DNA from: Proteles cristata cristata
Taxonomy: Eukaryota > Chordata > Mammalia > Carnivora > Hyaenidae
Assembly (NCBI GenBank): GCA_017311185.1
Contig: JAESUZ010000756.1
Location: 1,054,001-1,118,000 of the forward strand
Direction of reading: 5' to 3'
DNA length: 64,000 nucleotides
Shown here in pieces: positions 23,691 through 35,869 of the stretch (the stretch's first letter is position 1; every line of letters begins with the position of its first letter). The notes under the pieces are model-generated. The model was not told the DNA's origin, searched no databases, and was given only the letters and a program-made list of their open reading frames with translations. A program made the translations under genes and the position numbers.

Positions 23691-25464
23691 ACATTTTTCT
23701 TGCTGGTATTTTGTTGCTATAGTACTTGGACATTAAAATTCAGAGCTGTTATAGATGTCAATTTAAGGGACCTTTTTTTAAAAACTCTAGTTCATTATTT
23801 TTAACACTTGGCTAATCCAGTTTCACTTAATTTTAAATATATTTATAAGTCCTAGATAAAATTCACTTTCAATTTACTTTTCATGGCAATTGTGTATTTT
23901 TTATTTCCCTTTCAGGGTTTTAAACTGCTTGTTTCTTAAATCAAAATTAATCTTAATGACACAGTTTCTTAAAAACAGCCAGTTTTTTTTAACAGTCTTA
24001 AAAAAATGCAGTTTAATTTCCTCACTCGACTAAGTAAACTCTGTCATTCTCGGACAGGATGCAGAGTTCATTGATTGGATTTATTCTCCTCAACCTGCTT
24101 TACCATCTGTGTAAAAAGTTTTTTAAATATATGAGAGTTCTCAATCTCTTACAACTTTTTAAAAATGGTATCTAGTGTAATCATTTATTTTACCTTTTAA
24201 CATCAACTTTTTGCTAATTAGTTCATCTGTTACCCTTTAAATGTCTCACATCTGTCTTCCATCATCTTTTCAGATGTGTGTGTGGGACCTATCAATGAGG
24301 CCTGATTTAGATTTTCACCAAATCTTTAAAGTCATTATATTTTAGTGTAAGGCTTCAGCTAATATCCGTCTGCTTTCAAATAGAAAAGTGAGCCTGCCTA
24401 TAAGTTACGCTCATGGTGTTCAGGAATCTTTCCTAATTTCTGTATGTCTTTCTTAAATCCTTAGATGCCTCAAATACGGAGATGTAAACTCTTGGAACAG
24501 TTTAACACCTTGCTTTTAACATAAAAGTTTCTCTCTCTCTCTAATGGAACAGCAGATTCTACTAGTCTGGTCTGGTTTTGAGGATTATGCCCCAAATCTA
24601 GGTCTTTAGCTGCAAGGAATATTTATTTGATATGCTTTGATGTCTTTTCCTATAACATTCAATTCTTTCAGGTTCAAATCTATTTTCTCCTATCATTAGG
24701 GCCACCTGCTCTGCCTGAACTATCATCAGCTCTCTTTGTAGTTCAGTGATGTGCACCCACTTTGCATTTCATATCGTCCTCTGTTCTTATTGCTTCTAGC
24801 ATTCTGGGCACATTCTGAACACAATTCCCTTGTTAGTCCTTTTACTTCCTTTTTTCCCGCTCTATCTTTCAAAGTAGTATCATTTCATCCACTGCCCCTC
24901 AAGATGCTCTCTCAGGGCTGTGCACTGCGTGGCTTTCCTCCATCCAGCTCTGCCTTTTCCTGTTTCTGTATTCTTTAATTGGACCCGGGTGCTTTGTTGA
25001 AGTATTTTCTTTTTTAAATATGCTCAGTATTTTTAAAATTTATCTTGCTAGGATTTGTTCTTCTATTTGTTTAGTTTTGTTATCTGTCCTTGTATCAGAT
25101 GATTCCTTATGAATATATGAGAGATACTGATGGGCACTTTTTCTGACCCATTACCACTACCACAAGCCAGAAAGTCACATCTCCTGGGGGGGCGGAGGGG
25201 GGGGGCTGTGGAATCCATGTGAAGTGACTCAATTCCACATGTACATTTAATTTGGGGAAGGACTCCACTTAATACCTGGGGAACCTCAGCACTGGAGCAA
25301 ACATGGTTATTCCGAACTCAGTTGTTATTAAAAATGCTTGAAACTACTTTTTTAAACTTTCATGTAATGAATTAAAACCATATTGAGAGAGGGAGAGAGA
25401 ATCAGACTGTGTGAGTACATTAGAAAAAAATTGAACTACTATCGGCATGCAAGAAAGAGTATCT
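23691..25464. other. Unique AT-rich intron with a G-run
   Basis: No repeat family or gene recognised. It contains the G-rich stretch at 25186-25205, listed separately. Confidence 0.45.
25186..25205 (+). repeat. G-rich tract
   Basis: Reads G7-C-GG-A-G9. It could be a G-quadruplex or a length-variable homopolymer. Confidence 0.85.
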
Positions 25465-25480
25465 AGAAAATGCATGATGG

Positions 25481-25927
25481 GGGGCGCCTGGGTGGCTCAG
25501 TGGGATAAGCGTCCCACTTCAGCCCAGGTCATGATCTCGCCATTGTGAGTTTGAGCCCCGCATTGGGCTCTGTGCTGGCAGCTCAGAGCCTGGAGCCTGC
25601 TTCGGATGCTGTGTCTCCCTCTCTGTCTGCTCCTCCCTGACTTGTGCTCTGTCTCTCAAAAGATAAATAAACATTGGGGCGCCTGGGTGGCTTAGTCGGT
25701 TAAGCGTCCGACTTTCGCTTAGGTCATGATCTCGCGGTTCGTGGGTTCGAGCCCCGCGTCGGGCTCTGTGCTGACTGCCAGCTCAGAGCCTGGAGCCTGT
25801 TTCCGTCTGTGACTCCCTCTGTCTCTGACCCTCCCCTGCTCACGCTGTCTCTCTCTCTCCTAGAAATAAATAAAACATTTAAAAAAAAAAAAGATAAATA
25901 AACATTTAAAAAAATGAAAAAAAAAAA
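25481..25927 (+). mobile_element. Older CAN-SINE, split by a younger one
   Basis: Head GGGGCGCCTGGGTGGCTCAG with GGGATAAGCGTCCCACTTC; older middle GCTGGCAGCTCAG; tail AAAAGATAAATAAACATT. The outer duplication AGAAAATGCATGATGG at 25465-25480 and 25928-25943 is exact. The tail is interrupted by the SINE at 25676-25888. Confidence 0.95.
25676..25888 (+). mobile_element. Young CAN-SINE nested in the tail of another SINE
   Basis: Carries CTTTCGCTTAGGTCATG, GAGCCCCGCGTCGGGCTC and GACTGCCAGCTCAG. It is flanked by exact AAAAGATAAATAAACATT (25658-25675 and 25889-25906), which is the host SINE's tail. Many CpGs are intact, so it is recent. Confidence 0.96.
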
Positions 25928-26300
25928 AGAAAATGCATGATGGAACTGCCATACCTCAACTAATATTTTACCAGAAACCCCACATACAGCATAAAAAGTA
26001 TATTTTTGAATCCTCCACAAAACAATATAATAAACATAAGAATTAGGCTAAAAGGGAAAAATGGAAGTTGACATTCAATAATAAAGACACTTGATCTAGA
26101 ACTTCTTTCTCCAAACAAATACCTATAAAGACTTTCAGCCACCACCAAACCAGTTCAGCTTTTCTGTGATTCCAAATATTATTAAAATAATTCAATGATA
26201 TGGAGTTTATTTTATTTTAACTTAATAATTCTGGAAATGGATTTTTTTTACTCCCCTAAAATGAGCTTTAAAATGAGCTTTTTTATTTTTATTTTTTTTT

Positions 26301-26498
26301 GGTGCACCTGGGTGGCTCAGTTAAGCATCCAACTCTTGGTTTCAGCTCAGGTCATAATCCTGTGGTTTTGTGGGTCCAAGCCCCGCATCGGGCTTTGTGC
26401 TGGCAGCATGGAGCCTGCTTGGGATTCTTTCTCTCCCTCTCTCTGTCCCTCCCTTACTTGGGCTATCTCTGTCTCTTAAAATAAATAAATCAAAAAAA
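26301..26498 (+). mobile_element. CAN-SINE, head shortened
   Basis: GGTGCACCTGGGTGGCTCAG then directly TTAAGCATCC: a few bases of the usual CAGTCGGTTAAG segment are missing. The older middle GCATGGAGCCTGCTTGGG and an AATAAATAAATC tail follow. Confidence 0.93.
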
Positions 26499-26616
26499 GA
26501 GCTTTTCTTTAACTTAATGTATAATTTTATTTATTCGTTATGATGGTTGTAGTACTTGGTGTTATTACTTTTCATGTTCAAAACTGAACAATAAATTTTC
26601 CACCAGTCTATGTGTA

Positions 26617-26660
26617 TACAAGGAGAGAGAGGGAGGAAGAGAGAGAGAGAGAGGGAGATA
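26617..26660 (+). repeat. (GA)n-rich tract
   Basis: Imperfect GAGAGA with GGGAGGAA interruptions. Confidence 0.85.
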
Positions 26661-28040
26661 ATTATAGTAGTGGTGTTAATTCAGTCATGCTTATATGATC
26701 TGAAGAATAGACTTAGGCCAAGGGAACTGTTCACCTACCCACTAAAATAAGCCACCTCTTCTCCTTTTTCTGTTATGATTAAACTCACCATCAATAACAA
26801 CTATTTACGAAAACATCACTGTGCTGTGAATAAAACAGGCATATGGCTGTCCTTATAGAAATTAAAAATCTAATTGGAAAGATATGAGATAAACATTTTT
26901 AAGACACAATGCCAAGTTGTTAGCTTGGCTCAACTATCTGGCACAGAGAAGGTGAAGCAAGTAAGTGTTCAGTAAAAGACAGATTATAGGCAGTACCAGG
27001 TAGTTGGCCGGGTGCGGGCAGAACAGCACAAAGGTCCAGACAGCAACTGGCATGGGCACTCTGCCACTCAAGAGGCAGCAGAGGAAACCTGGGGACAGTG
27101 CTGAGCCTGGACTAGGTGGCTGGCATCTCTATGGGGAAGTAAAAGCAAAGTCTGTACACAATCAGCTCTATCAATGAGAGAAAATGAGCAGTCAGAGAAA
27201 CAAGCCAGAAGTCAAAACTCAAGGCTTCTGTGTAGATGGGGTCACGTCAAAGATGAGAAATGGAGGCGGCAGAGGGCACGTGTTGCAGTAAATGCTAAAA
27301 TCAACGGAGCTGAGGTCAAGAGGGAGTCAAGTGCCAAGATGGTGCAAAGGGCTCTCTAGCAGTTGGAACGGACCCCATGCCAATGTGTCAATCTTGTCTT
27401 CAAGCGGTCAGAGATCAAAAAGTTCAGTACCTGGATTAACAGAGGGGCTCTCACAGCAGTCCACCTGACCTTCTGATCAGCACAGAGGGAAAATATTATT
27501 AGGTTTCCAGAGGAAAAAGGGGATGCTTTCCAAGGAGTCCTAAGTGAGTTAAAGAGAGGGGCTTTAGTAAACAGGAAAATGCATTACTAATAAATAAAGT
27601 ATTAATAGCCAACTTTGGATTGAAGGGAGGCATAAAGGGACAAGATATATTCTGTGGTCAATGAGCAGCAAAAAGTTTCTTAGGAAAGTAGGAAAGAAGC
27701 ATGAAAAAATAGGTGTGATTTAGCGGGTGGAGAAGTTTGAATGCCAGGGTATACAAGAAGCAAATTGTAGGTTCCCTGCTGCTAGACACTGCATTTTACA
27801 TACTGCTGGTTATCTACATTGAACGAAATACAGAATACTAATTAGTCAATAATTCTTGATTGACTGTGATGATGGTGATAGTATAGTGGAATTGTATTTT
27901 ATTTGGACATTAGATTAAGTACATATGGTAAAAATTGTGTGCACTCTTTATTACCTGTTGAAACCAATTTTATGGTTGGATAAAAGCCAAATACAATACT
28001 GAAGGCTATACCTTCATCCCTGCACAAGCTTATTAGGAAT
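26661..28040. other. Mostly unclassified intron
   Basis: Purine-rich prose-like sequence around 27160-27760 could be a highly decayed antisense L2, but I cannot align it convincingly. No gene is supported. Confidence 0.4.
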
Positions 28041-28130
28041 TATTATTATCCTCATTTGACAAAATGAAGAACCTGGGATTTGGAAAGGTTAAGTATCTTG
28101 TTCAAGATCACACATCTCTAGTCAGATTTT
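28041..28130 (+). mobile_element. MIR relic
   Basis: TTATTATCCTCATTTGACAA, GGAAAGGTTAAGTATCTTG and CAAGATCACACA match the 3' MIR/L2-like core. Short and old. Confidence 0.6.
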
Positions 28131-29630
28131 GAAAACTAAGTACCACATATGAATAATAACACCTAACCTCTACCAATTCATATCTATCAAAAGATAACTC
28201 ATACATTCGATTCTCAGAATAGCCGGATGGATACTCGGTGTTTTCACAGAAGAGTATTTTCTGTGAGACTATTTCTATGAGTTATTACAAAATAAATACA
28301 ATAATAGTCAGCTTTTAAAGTAAATTCTGAAGATATAAACACCTAAGTATAATTCTGTGTGCTTCTCACTAACTTTTATTTGCTCGGTCAAGTTTAAACT
28401 CAACTACATGTTCCCTCAAGGGGTAACCAGCCTTTTGTTTATACACAACTCCGCACTTTACCTTAGGATCTCTCTCAGGGCTGGTACAGATTTCTCAAAA
28501 GTCTGACCACTGGTGTGTTGGTTTACACTTACTGGATAAGTTTTCAAGCAAACATCACCAGACTACTTTGGGTGACAATCAGGAACATCTCAAAAGTCAC
28601 TACTGAGCCTTTTCCTTTGTTCCACGAGGCAGAAACTAGAAAGTTTCGCCAGTTCTTGGGACTCATAACTTAGGCATAAGTATTACATCTCTAACAACAG
28701 AAAAGGGCTTAGTTATATGGAAAACCTACCTCAACAAACTTGGTTCTGGAATTCTTTCATTTACGTGGCTAAGTAATTGATAGTGATATCATGGCCACCT
28801 TTTATAGTTCAACCATCATGCTGGCAGATTCGCACTGAGTTTTGTGCAAATCTCACACTCAGGAGAGATTCTCTTTCTGTACTCATTAGTGAAGAGAATA
28901 GCTCTGTCCATTCCAACAGGGTTTTCCTGTTGCTAGTTGCTCTGCAGATTTAGCTTCAACATAAATACGATGGCTGTTGAGGTCATTTCTCATATCCAGA
29001 AATGCATAGGCACTATCTTTGCCTTCAGAGTCTGACCTCTTCAGTATTAATCTGAACTTAGACTGTGCACCATAAAATTTAAGATTGGAGAGATACTTTA
29101 GACGCCACTGAGTCCTAAGCCCATAATTTGTCAAAACTGAGAACTGAGTCCAGAAGAATAAAGCGATCTGTCCAAAGGTCCTTAGAAGAAACAGCTCACA
29201 CACTTAATCCTTAGCCAGGCCTCCTGCTATCTGGCAGACTTGTCCTTTCTTAAATCTGTATTGTCTAAACATTTAAAAAAGAAAACAAAAGGGCTTTACA
29301 ACAAATATAGAAATTGTTATTGGAAAATACTGGAAACCTGTGGCCTGAAGGAGAAAATGTCCTTTTTTAAAATTATATTAAATATTAAGCAATATTAAAT
29401 AATTAAATATTAAGTAACTCTTTAAAGAATATCCATCACCATAGAAATACATTTTGGTACAGCGGCTGCACAACTAAGCCAAATGTGTTGATTAACGTTC
29501 TTGTTGAAGAAGAGTAGTATTTTGTGTCCATAGCAATTGTTCCTAAGTCATAACTGTGGTCTATCTGATGTTAATACTTTACTTTTGCATGTGTCTATCT
29601 TTGATGATCATCTAAATCACGACGGGTCTT
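28131..29630. other. Unique intron sequence
   Basis: No repeat or gene recognised. An open frame of 105 codons near 28886-29203 (minus) shows no domain and is judged chance. Confidence 0.45.
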
Positions 29631-29810
29631 TGAGGCAGTGCAGGACAATGAAAAGAGCACTGAACTAGGAGTCATGAGTCCTGACCTCTTGTCTGAGCAG
29701 TTAACTAGCTGTGTGACTTGGGACACGAAAAAGAAGCTGAAAAACCGAAAGATGGGGCTAGGTGACTTTAAGTCCTCTTCAGCTCTAAGCACTGTTCATT
29801 ATCCTCGTCA
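29631..29810 (+). mobile_element. MIR relic
   Basis: GCACTGAACTAGGAGTCATG, TAGCTGTGTGACTTGGGAC and GGTGACTTTAAGTCCTC follow MIR order. Confidence 0.8.
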
Positions 29811-30699
29811 CAATCACTGAAACTGAAAGTGAACACGTGAAAATTCATGAAGTCTTAGCTTTATAGAACTTAAAAGCAGCATTCATTCATACAATTTACT
29901 GTCCCCCAAATTCTACATTTTATAACTTCGATCCACAGGAAAGGGTCTCTACATCATTTCAAGGCCAATTTACTTTCGCAAGAGCAAATTAGAGGAAAAA
30001 GAGAGAGGCGTCCTGAAATTTCTGCCAAAATTTCTGTTCAAAAACCTGCCAGCATTCCCTCAAACTTTCCGGGTCATTCTTAGAAAAGCAAATGAAGATC
30101 CCTCTTTCCCTCCTTTAAGAACTAAACTGACCTCTAAATAAGCCACAAAATTACTTCAGTATAAAAATAATTAAAATAGTATTCTAATTATAACTTAAAT
30201 TAAAAAAAATAGGATTGTCAACGTTCTTTGGTTGATTTTATAACATGCAGGAAACTCCTACTGAAATATTAAATAGCCTTACCTTTAACCGCTTTCTAAA
30301 TTGCATTTGTGAGCAACTGTCACATTCATATACAGACACTAACCCCACATCTGAATAAATCAGTGATATCCAGCATATCTGAAACGAGCGCATGTATTTC
30401 CAGGATACCGGCTCACATCTACTTTGGGGTTTTTCTCACCCACTGTGTCCACTCATCATGCATCTAAGAGAGGCATGATAATACCCATTTGTTTGTACCA
30501 CTCCAACATACGTTGTCAGGAATGTGACATCAGGATTCCCACACTGAGTGAGGAAGAGGAAATTAACCCATTGGTTCCCCACCCCCTCCCTCCCACGTCT
30601 GAGGTTTTAGGACTCGGTAATTATTTTTCAGCCCAAAATCTAAAAAGGTCATATTTCTGGTTGTGATAAATTACAGAAATGGCCCTAATTTTTCAACGC
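29811..30699. other. Unique intron sequence
   Basis: No repeat or gene recognised. Confidence 0.45.
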
Positions 30700-30990
30700 C
30701 TGCAAGCCAAAGAACTCAGCCATTTGACTTGCTTTGGCCTATCGGGTATCAGCAGATACTGCAAGCAAAGGCTTGAAACGGGCTAGTGACGTGGGGCTGT
30801 TCCCCTTTATGCCTCTGCGGTCACCATGAGGATATGCCTACATGAGCCTGTTGGCAGAGGAGGGACATGCAAAGCAAAACGGAGTTCATCCCAGCCCCTG
30901 CAACCAAAAGAGCCAGACATACGAGTGAGCCCAGCAGTCGCCCAGCCGACCTCCCTGCCATGCAATAGATGCCTCCTGTGTTTGCCAGGG
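30700..30990 (+). mobile_element. Ancient LTR-like or DNA-repeat relic, family uncertain
   Basis: TTTGGCCTATCGGGTATCAG, AGGCTTGAAACGGGC and CAGCCCCTGCAACC resemble motifs of old mammalian dispersed repeats, but no family assignment is secure. Confidence 0.35.
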
Positions 30991-31697
30991 AGATTCTGAG
31001 GTGAGGTTCTTTGGTAAAAGCTAACTTCTATACTGTGGGTTTTAGATTCCTAGCAGATAATTTCCTTTAATTAAAAAACAAAACAAAACAACCTCCATCT
31101 CTTTTCCATCTACTCAGAGTTCTATAGTGATAATGTATTTTGTTTATTCCTTCATTCTGAAAATTCTTGCATGCTATAGCTATTTATCGGTTGCCTATGA
31201 TATGCAGTCACTGATCGAAGTGCTTGTAATACACCCGTAGACCAAATACACAAACGTGTTTGATTTGTTCATAAACACCCATCCGGAAGCTTACATTCTA
31301 GTAAGAGAGACAGTCACCAAACAATAAATATAATCTAAAATTAATGTTATGGGATATAAGAAAGTGGAAATACAACGGAAAAACAAAGGAGTAGAGCACG
31401 CTGGGGGCCCATGGAGGTGAGAGTACTGCAGAATGTGTGGGTGAGGTAAACTGTACTATTAAATAGGAGGATCAGGGCACGTCTCCTAGACAAAATGATA
31501 ACGGAGCAAAGAATTGGAGGGAGATCAAGGAGGCGGGCACAGAGGTCTCCGCAGGAATGGCATTCCAGGGAAGGGAAAGAGCCAGAGTAAATGGTCCAAA
31601 ATAGAGTGTGTCTGGTGTGTAAGGATGCCCCCAGATGTCAAGTGGAATGAGCAAGAGACAAGTGACAGGAATAGAAGGTGAAAGAAGCAAATGTGAG

Positions 31698-31922
31698 GGG
31701 CGCCTGGGTGGCTTAGTCGGTTAAGCGTCCGACTTTCGCTTAGGTCCTGATCTCGCGGTTCGTGGGTTCGAGCCCCGCGTCGGGCTCTGTGCTGACTGCC
31801 AGCTCAGAGCCTGGAGCCTGTTTCAGAGTCTGTATCTCCCTCTCTCTCTGACCGTCCCCTGCTCACACTGTCTCTCTCTCTCTCCTAGAAAAAAATGAAA
31901 AAATATTTAAAAAAATAAAAAG
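31698..31922 (+). mobile_element. Young CAN-SINE within L2
   Basis: GGGCGCCTGGGTGGCTTAG, CTTTCGCTTAGGTCCTG and GACTGCCAGCTCAG mark the young type. The duplication is 17 bp with two mismatches (31681-31697 and 31923-31939). Confidence 0.95.
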
Positions 31923-32452
31923 AAAGTAGCGAATGTGAGGAGGAGTAGACAACAAGCATCTGCAGGCCGCTGTAATGACATAGGCTGACGAACGGAAACC
32001 CATGCAAGGTTTTGAGAAGAGAAGTGGTCTGCTTGGATTTCCGTATTTAACGTATCCACAGGGGGAACAAACAGGTAGTGCTTCGGTGATAAAGGGAGAA
32101 AGATGATGGTGGTTTAGACCAGCGTGACAAAAATAAACATGGTGAGAAGTGGTCAGATTCTGAGAGTATCTGGAGGTGAAGCCACCAAAGCTTCCTGGAT
32201 GTGAGGTGTGGGAGAAAGAGAAGAGTCAAGGATAACCCAAATGTTTTGGCATAAGCAATTCAAAAGATGAAGTTATTAGCTAAGATGGGAAGGATTGAAG
32301 ATGAAACATATTCAAGGAGAAATACAGGGGATTAGAGTTTGACCAAATTGAGTTTGAGACGTTTATTAGATACCCAAATGAGGAAGTCACATGAGCAGCT
32401 GCATTTAGGGTTGGGAGTATAAATTTGGGAATCATCAGCATATAAAAGGTAT

Positions 32453-32592
32453 TTTTTATTTTTTTAACTTTATTTAAATCCAAGTCAGCTAACGTATAGT
32501 GTAATAATGGTTTAAGGAGTAGAAGTTAGTGATTCATCACTTACATATAACACCTAGTGCTCGTCCTAACAAGTGCCCTTCTAAAAGCCCTG
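32453..32592 (-). mobile_element. 5'-truncated carnivore L1 3' end within L2
   Basis: Antisense of the L1 3' UTR: poly-T/ATTTAAATCC start, then GTCAGCTAACGTATAGTGTA, GTGATTCATCACTTACATAT and CACCTAGTGCTCGTCC. L2 resumes on the right. Confidence 0.85.
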
Positions 32593-33559
32593 GGACTAGA
32601 TGATACCAACAAGTTCAGACAGAAAACAGAAGAGGTCCCTGTACTAAATAAATACTAAGAGGTCAGAAAAGATGATGAGAAACATACAAAGACCTAAAAA
32701 GAGTGACTAGTGGGATAGGAAGAAAGCTTAAAGAGTATATTGTTCTGGAAGCCAAGTGAAGAAAGTAGATTAAGGAGGTGAGGATTATGTGCCGTGTCAA
32801 CTAACTCATCACAGATGAGTACTGATGAGATCTAGGCTGTTGGATCTAGAAACGTGAACGCCATTGGTAACCCTGACAAAAGCAGTTTTGATGGCATGGT
32901 CAGTAGGTCATCAACCTTCAAATTGAGCTGATCCCATCACACTTTGCCAAATCTGTAAGAAAGTTGTTCTGTCTCTGTCAAGAGATCTGAAGGTAGCATG
33001 GTTCTTACAGGGATGGGAGTGCTGGGCTACCCACCATCATGTTTGACCCAAACGAACTAAATAGTCACAGATGCTGACCTGTCTCCACCCCTACCAGGCA
33101 GCTGAGGGCACAGTGTATCAGAACATTGCTTCATTTTTACCAATGTTTGGATAGAACAACTAATTAGTCATCTCATTTTTCCCATTCATTCTCAATGGAC
33201 TCCAATGTTGTCATTACCTACCTCCTCTTTTCTTTAAATTCAGAGTTAGTCCTGACACTCCACATACCCTACGACTGCCACTGCTGCCACCACTGCTAGA
33301 GCAGAAAGAGACAGCTCTTCATAGGTTACCTATGAACTTGGTAGGCCTAAGTGCATTATTTCCCCAGGTCAACGATTGCTGCAGTCTTAGTGTCACCATG
33401 TCATCCAGAAGAAGAGAACAAGGTGGTTTCTCTTCCTCTGGATCTCTTCTCTCTGGAGTATATGTATGTGTTTGTGTACCTTAACGTAGTGATATGCCAC
33501 CCAGAGTTTTAGTCAATGATTTTTCATTTGAAATGTGAGTGGCAGCATGGCGTTTTTAC

Positions 33560-33705
33560 TGTAAAGAGGTGTGCTGGAAAACAGAAAGAATTCTGAATCT
33601 AGAATCGTAGGCTCAATTCTTCTGCTAAGTGGTTTTGAGACTTTGATCAAGTCACTTATGCTTCTAGCCTCAGGTTTCTTACCTAGAAGATGAAGGAGGT
33701 AGATT
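33560..33705 (+). mobile_element. MIR relic
   Basis: AATTCTTCTGCTAAGTGG, TGATCAAGTCACTTATGC and CTCAGGTTTCTTACC follow the MIR pattern for 'CAAGTCACTTAACCTC...CTCAGTTTCCTCAT'. Confidence 0.8.
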
Positions 33706-34611
33706 AGATCCATGGTTTGCAAACTGTTTCTTAGAGCCCTGGGTTCCTAGAAGGTTTCTCAGGAAAACAAACTGAGTGAAGAGAGGCTATGGCAAATCAG
33801 CTTTCATCTGTCTTATAGACTGAGAACCTGCTACTGCTGGGAGAAGCAATTGCTTTAAATTTTTAAAGGTCCTATATATGATTCAAGGACTTAATTCAGT
33901 ATATTTCTTTGTCTTCAAATGAAAAATGATCATATAGGGGAAATCCTGAATAAATTAAATATCCATAAGATGATTTGTTAAAATAATATTTTAATAGCAT
34001 AAATATAAAGGTGATTCAAATATAAATATAGAGGTGCTTAAATACATATCTGTTGCTTAAAGCACGCAGAATCTTTTTGGTCAAGAGCAGCTAGCTTTTC
34101 TTTAACATTGTTCTTAAATCAAACCCTAAACATGAAACCCTAACCCTGCCTTATGAAAAAGCTTAGGTTCACAGGCAGTTAAAATTCTCACAAGAATTAC
34201 TGGACAATCCCAAGAAAGAACCTCACATTTACTTTCTCAATTCACTGATTTGGTTCTACCATCATTCATATTAAAATCAGCCAACTACTCTTGGTAAAAG
34301 ATAGCCAATGTACGATTAAGGGAAACCTAATTTCCTGGAGTGGGGGCTTATCCCTTCAATATAATGAATTCTAGTAACTCGTGATGATACATATTAACTT
34401 TGGGCAATAAGGAAATATTTTATTTCCCAATTCTTCATTGGGCTTCTGAGTTATTATGGACATATAACATACATCTCCCCATCTATATTATTAGTGTCTT
34501 TTCACTTTTAAATTCTAACAAATTATTTAATTTATTGTTTTGGAATGGTTCTCAAAATCAAACTGTAACATTGTTCTCAAAATAAAAACTAGTGAATTTT
34601 TATTACTTTAT
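33706..34611. other. Unique AT-rich sequence
   Basis: No repeat or gene recognised. Confidence 0.45.
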
Positions 34612-34880
34612 TTCAAATGTCTCCTTTTTTTCAAGTATAGTTGACATACAATGTTACATTAGTTTCAAATTTCTTCTTTTTTTTAAGTACTGCTGACACA
34701 CAATGTTATATTAGTTTCAGGTGTACAACATAGTGATTTGGCAAGTTTATACATTATGCTACACTCACCACAAGTATACCTACCATCTGTCACCATTCAT
34801 CGTAATTAAAATATCACTGACTCCATTCCTTGTGCTGTGCCTTTTATCTGTGACTTACTCATTCCAGAACGGAAAGCCTG
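34612..34880 (-). mobile_element. L1M 3' UTR fragment with internal ~60-bp duplication
   Basis: Antisense 3' UTR with GGTGTACAACATAGTGATTT, CTACCATCTGTCACCATTC and CTGACTCCATTCCTTG. The block AAGTATAGTTGACATACAATG to TTAGTTTCA appears first at about 34636-34668 and again, diverged, at 34686-34718. Confidence 0.8.
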
Positions 34881-35264
34881 GACCTCCCACTCCCCTTCAA
34901 GTTTCTTCGTAAGGTGTTATAAGGAAACAACCAGGAATGGCAGTGCATGTCTATCAATTAACTTCCTGCATCAGTTAATTTCTGCGTGCCAAATTCCTCA
35001 CGTGAAAAATGAAAATTTTTCCACCAACACATTTCTGAGTCTATCGTGAGAAAAGAATTTTAACAAGTTTGTGTAATAAATCTCTGACATCATCAAATGA
35101 AAAACACAACAAATCTCACTCCACATGAAACTCTATCCAGTGTGTGATTCCAAAAAGAAAAAAAAAAGGCAGATATGAATTAGATATTTATTCCCATGCA
35201 TGACAAGTGATGAAATCGTCATTCTCTTTTTCCCAACAACAGAGAGAGAGAGAGAAGGAAAGAT

Positions 35265-35470
35265 ATAATAGCTAACACTTGTGTGGTACTTTAAATTTAT
35301 AAAGTACTTTCATATGTCATGAATTGCAATTTTTGTAACAGACTTGTTAAGTAGAAATTACTTGTTTTTATTTTACATCTAATGATTATGAAGCTCATAA
35401 ACGTGACTATGCCAGGATGGCTCAACAAGTCTGAGGAGGAGCAGTATTTGGACCAAGAATTCCATCTTGG
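35265..35470 (+). mobile_element. MIR relic
   Basis: TAATAGCTAACACTTGTGTG, then AAAGTACTTTCATATGTC and TGATTATGAAGCTCA, as in full-length MIR from the core onward. Confidence 0.7.
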
Positions 35471-35774
35471 AAACTTCCCCTCTTCCTACCAAAACAAACT
35501 ATAATAGCAAATTCATTGATAACAATATACACCTTGAAAGTCAGATAGTCTGAATAATATCCTGGGTCAGACTAACCCAGGAGAGGTTGGCTAAAGCTTT
35601 GAACTTCCGCCAGCCAGTCTCATCTTCAGCTTCCAACCCATTCTCCACTTGTCTTCTAGATTTTTTGCCGCTTCATATGCAAATGTCCTATTTGTACCAA
35701 GGGGACACTGATGGAACGGACTGGGTCTTATTCATGTTCGCTATCTCCATGATAGCTCATGCAGAAGAAACTTT

Positions 35775-35869
35775 AGTTGTATGTAAAGGATGAATCACTG
35801 AATTCTACTCCTGAAACCAAGACTACACTTCATGCTAACTTAAATTTAAATTTTAAAAAAAAATTTTAA
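35775..35869 (+). mobile_element. 5'-truncated carnivore L1 3' end
   Basis: GATGAATCACTGAATTCTAC, TCCTGAAACCAAGACTACAC and GCTAACTTAAATTTAAA with an A-rich tail: the sense orientation of the element seen reversed at 32453-32592. Confidence 0.8.

Larger units (their letters stand above)
31130..32930 (-). mobile_element. Long L2 LINE relic, antisense, ~1.8 kb with two insertions
   Basis: Read in plus orientation it is the reverse of L2. GGAAGCTTACATTCTAGTAA and GGAATGGCATTCCAGGG lie left of the SINE. To its right are GTGGTCTGCTTGGATTTC, GGTGAGAAGTGGTCAGATTC, AAGAGTCAAGGATAACCC and TAAATTTGGGAATCATCAGC, then GGAAGCCAAGTGAAGAAAG. This runs from the 3' end into the ORF. It is split by a SINE (31698-31922) and a young L1 end (32453-32592). 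No intact frame remains. Confidence 0.85.

Noticed and set aside
34116..34150. Telomere-like CCCTAA motifs
   Set aside because: Only three scattered units (AACCCTAAACATG, AAACCCTAACCC). Too short to be an interstitial telomeric array.
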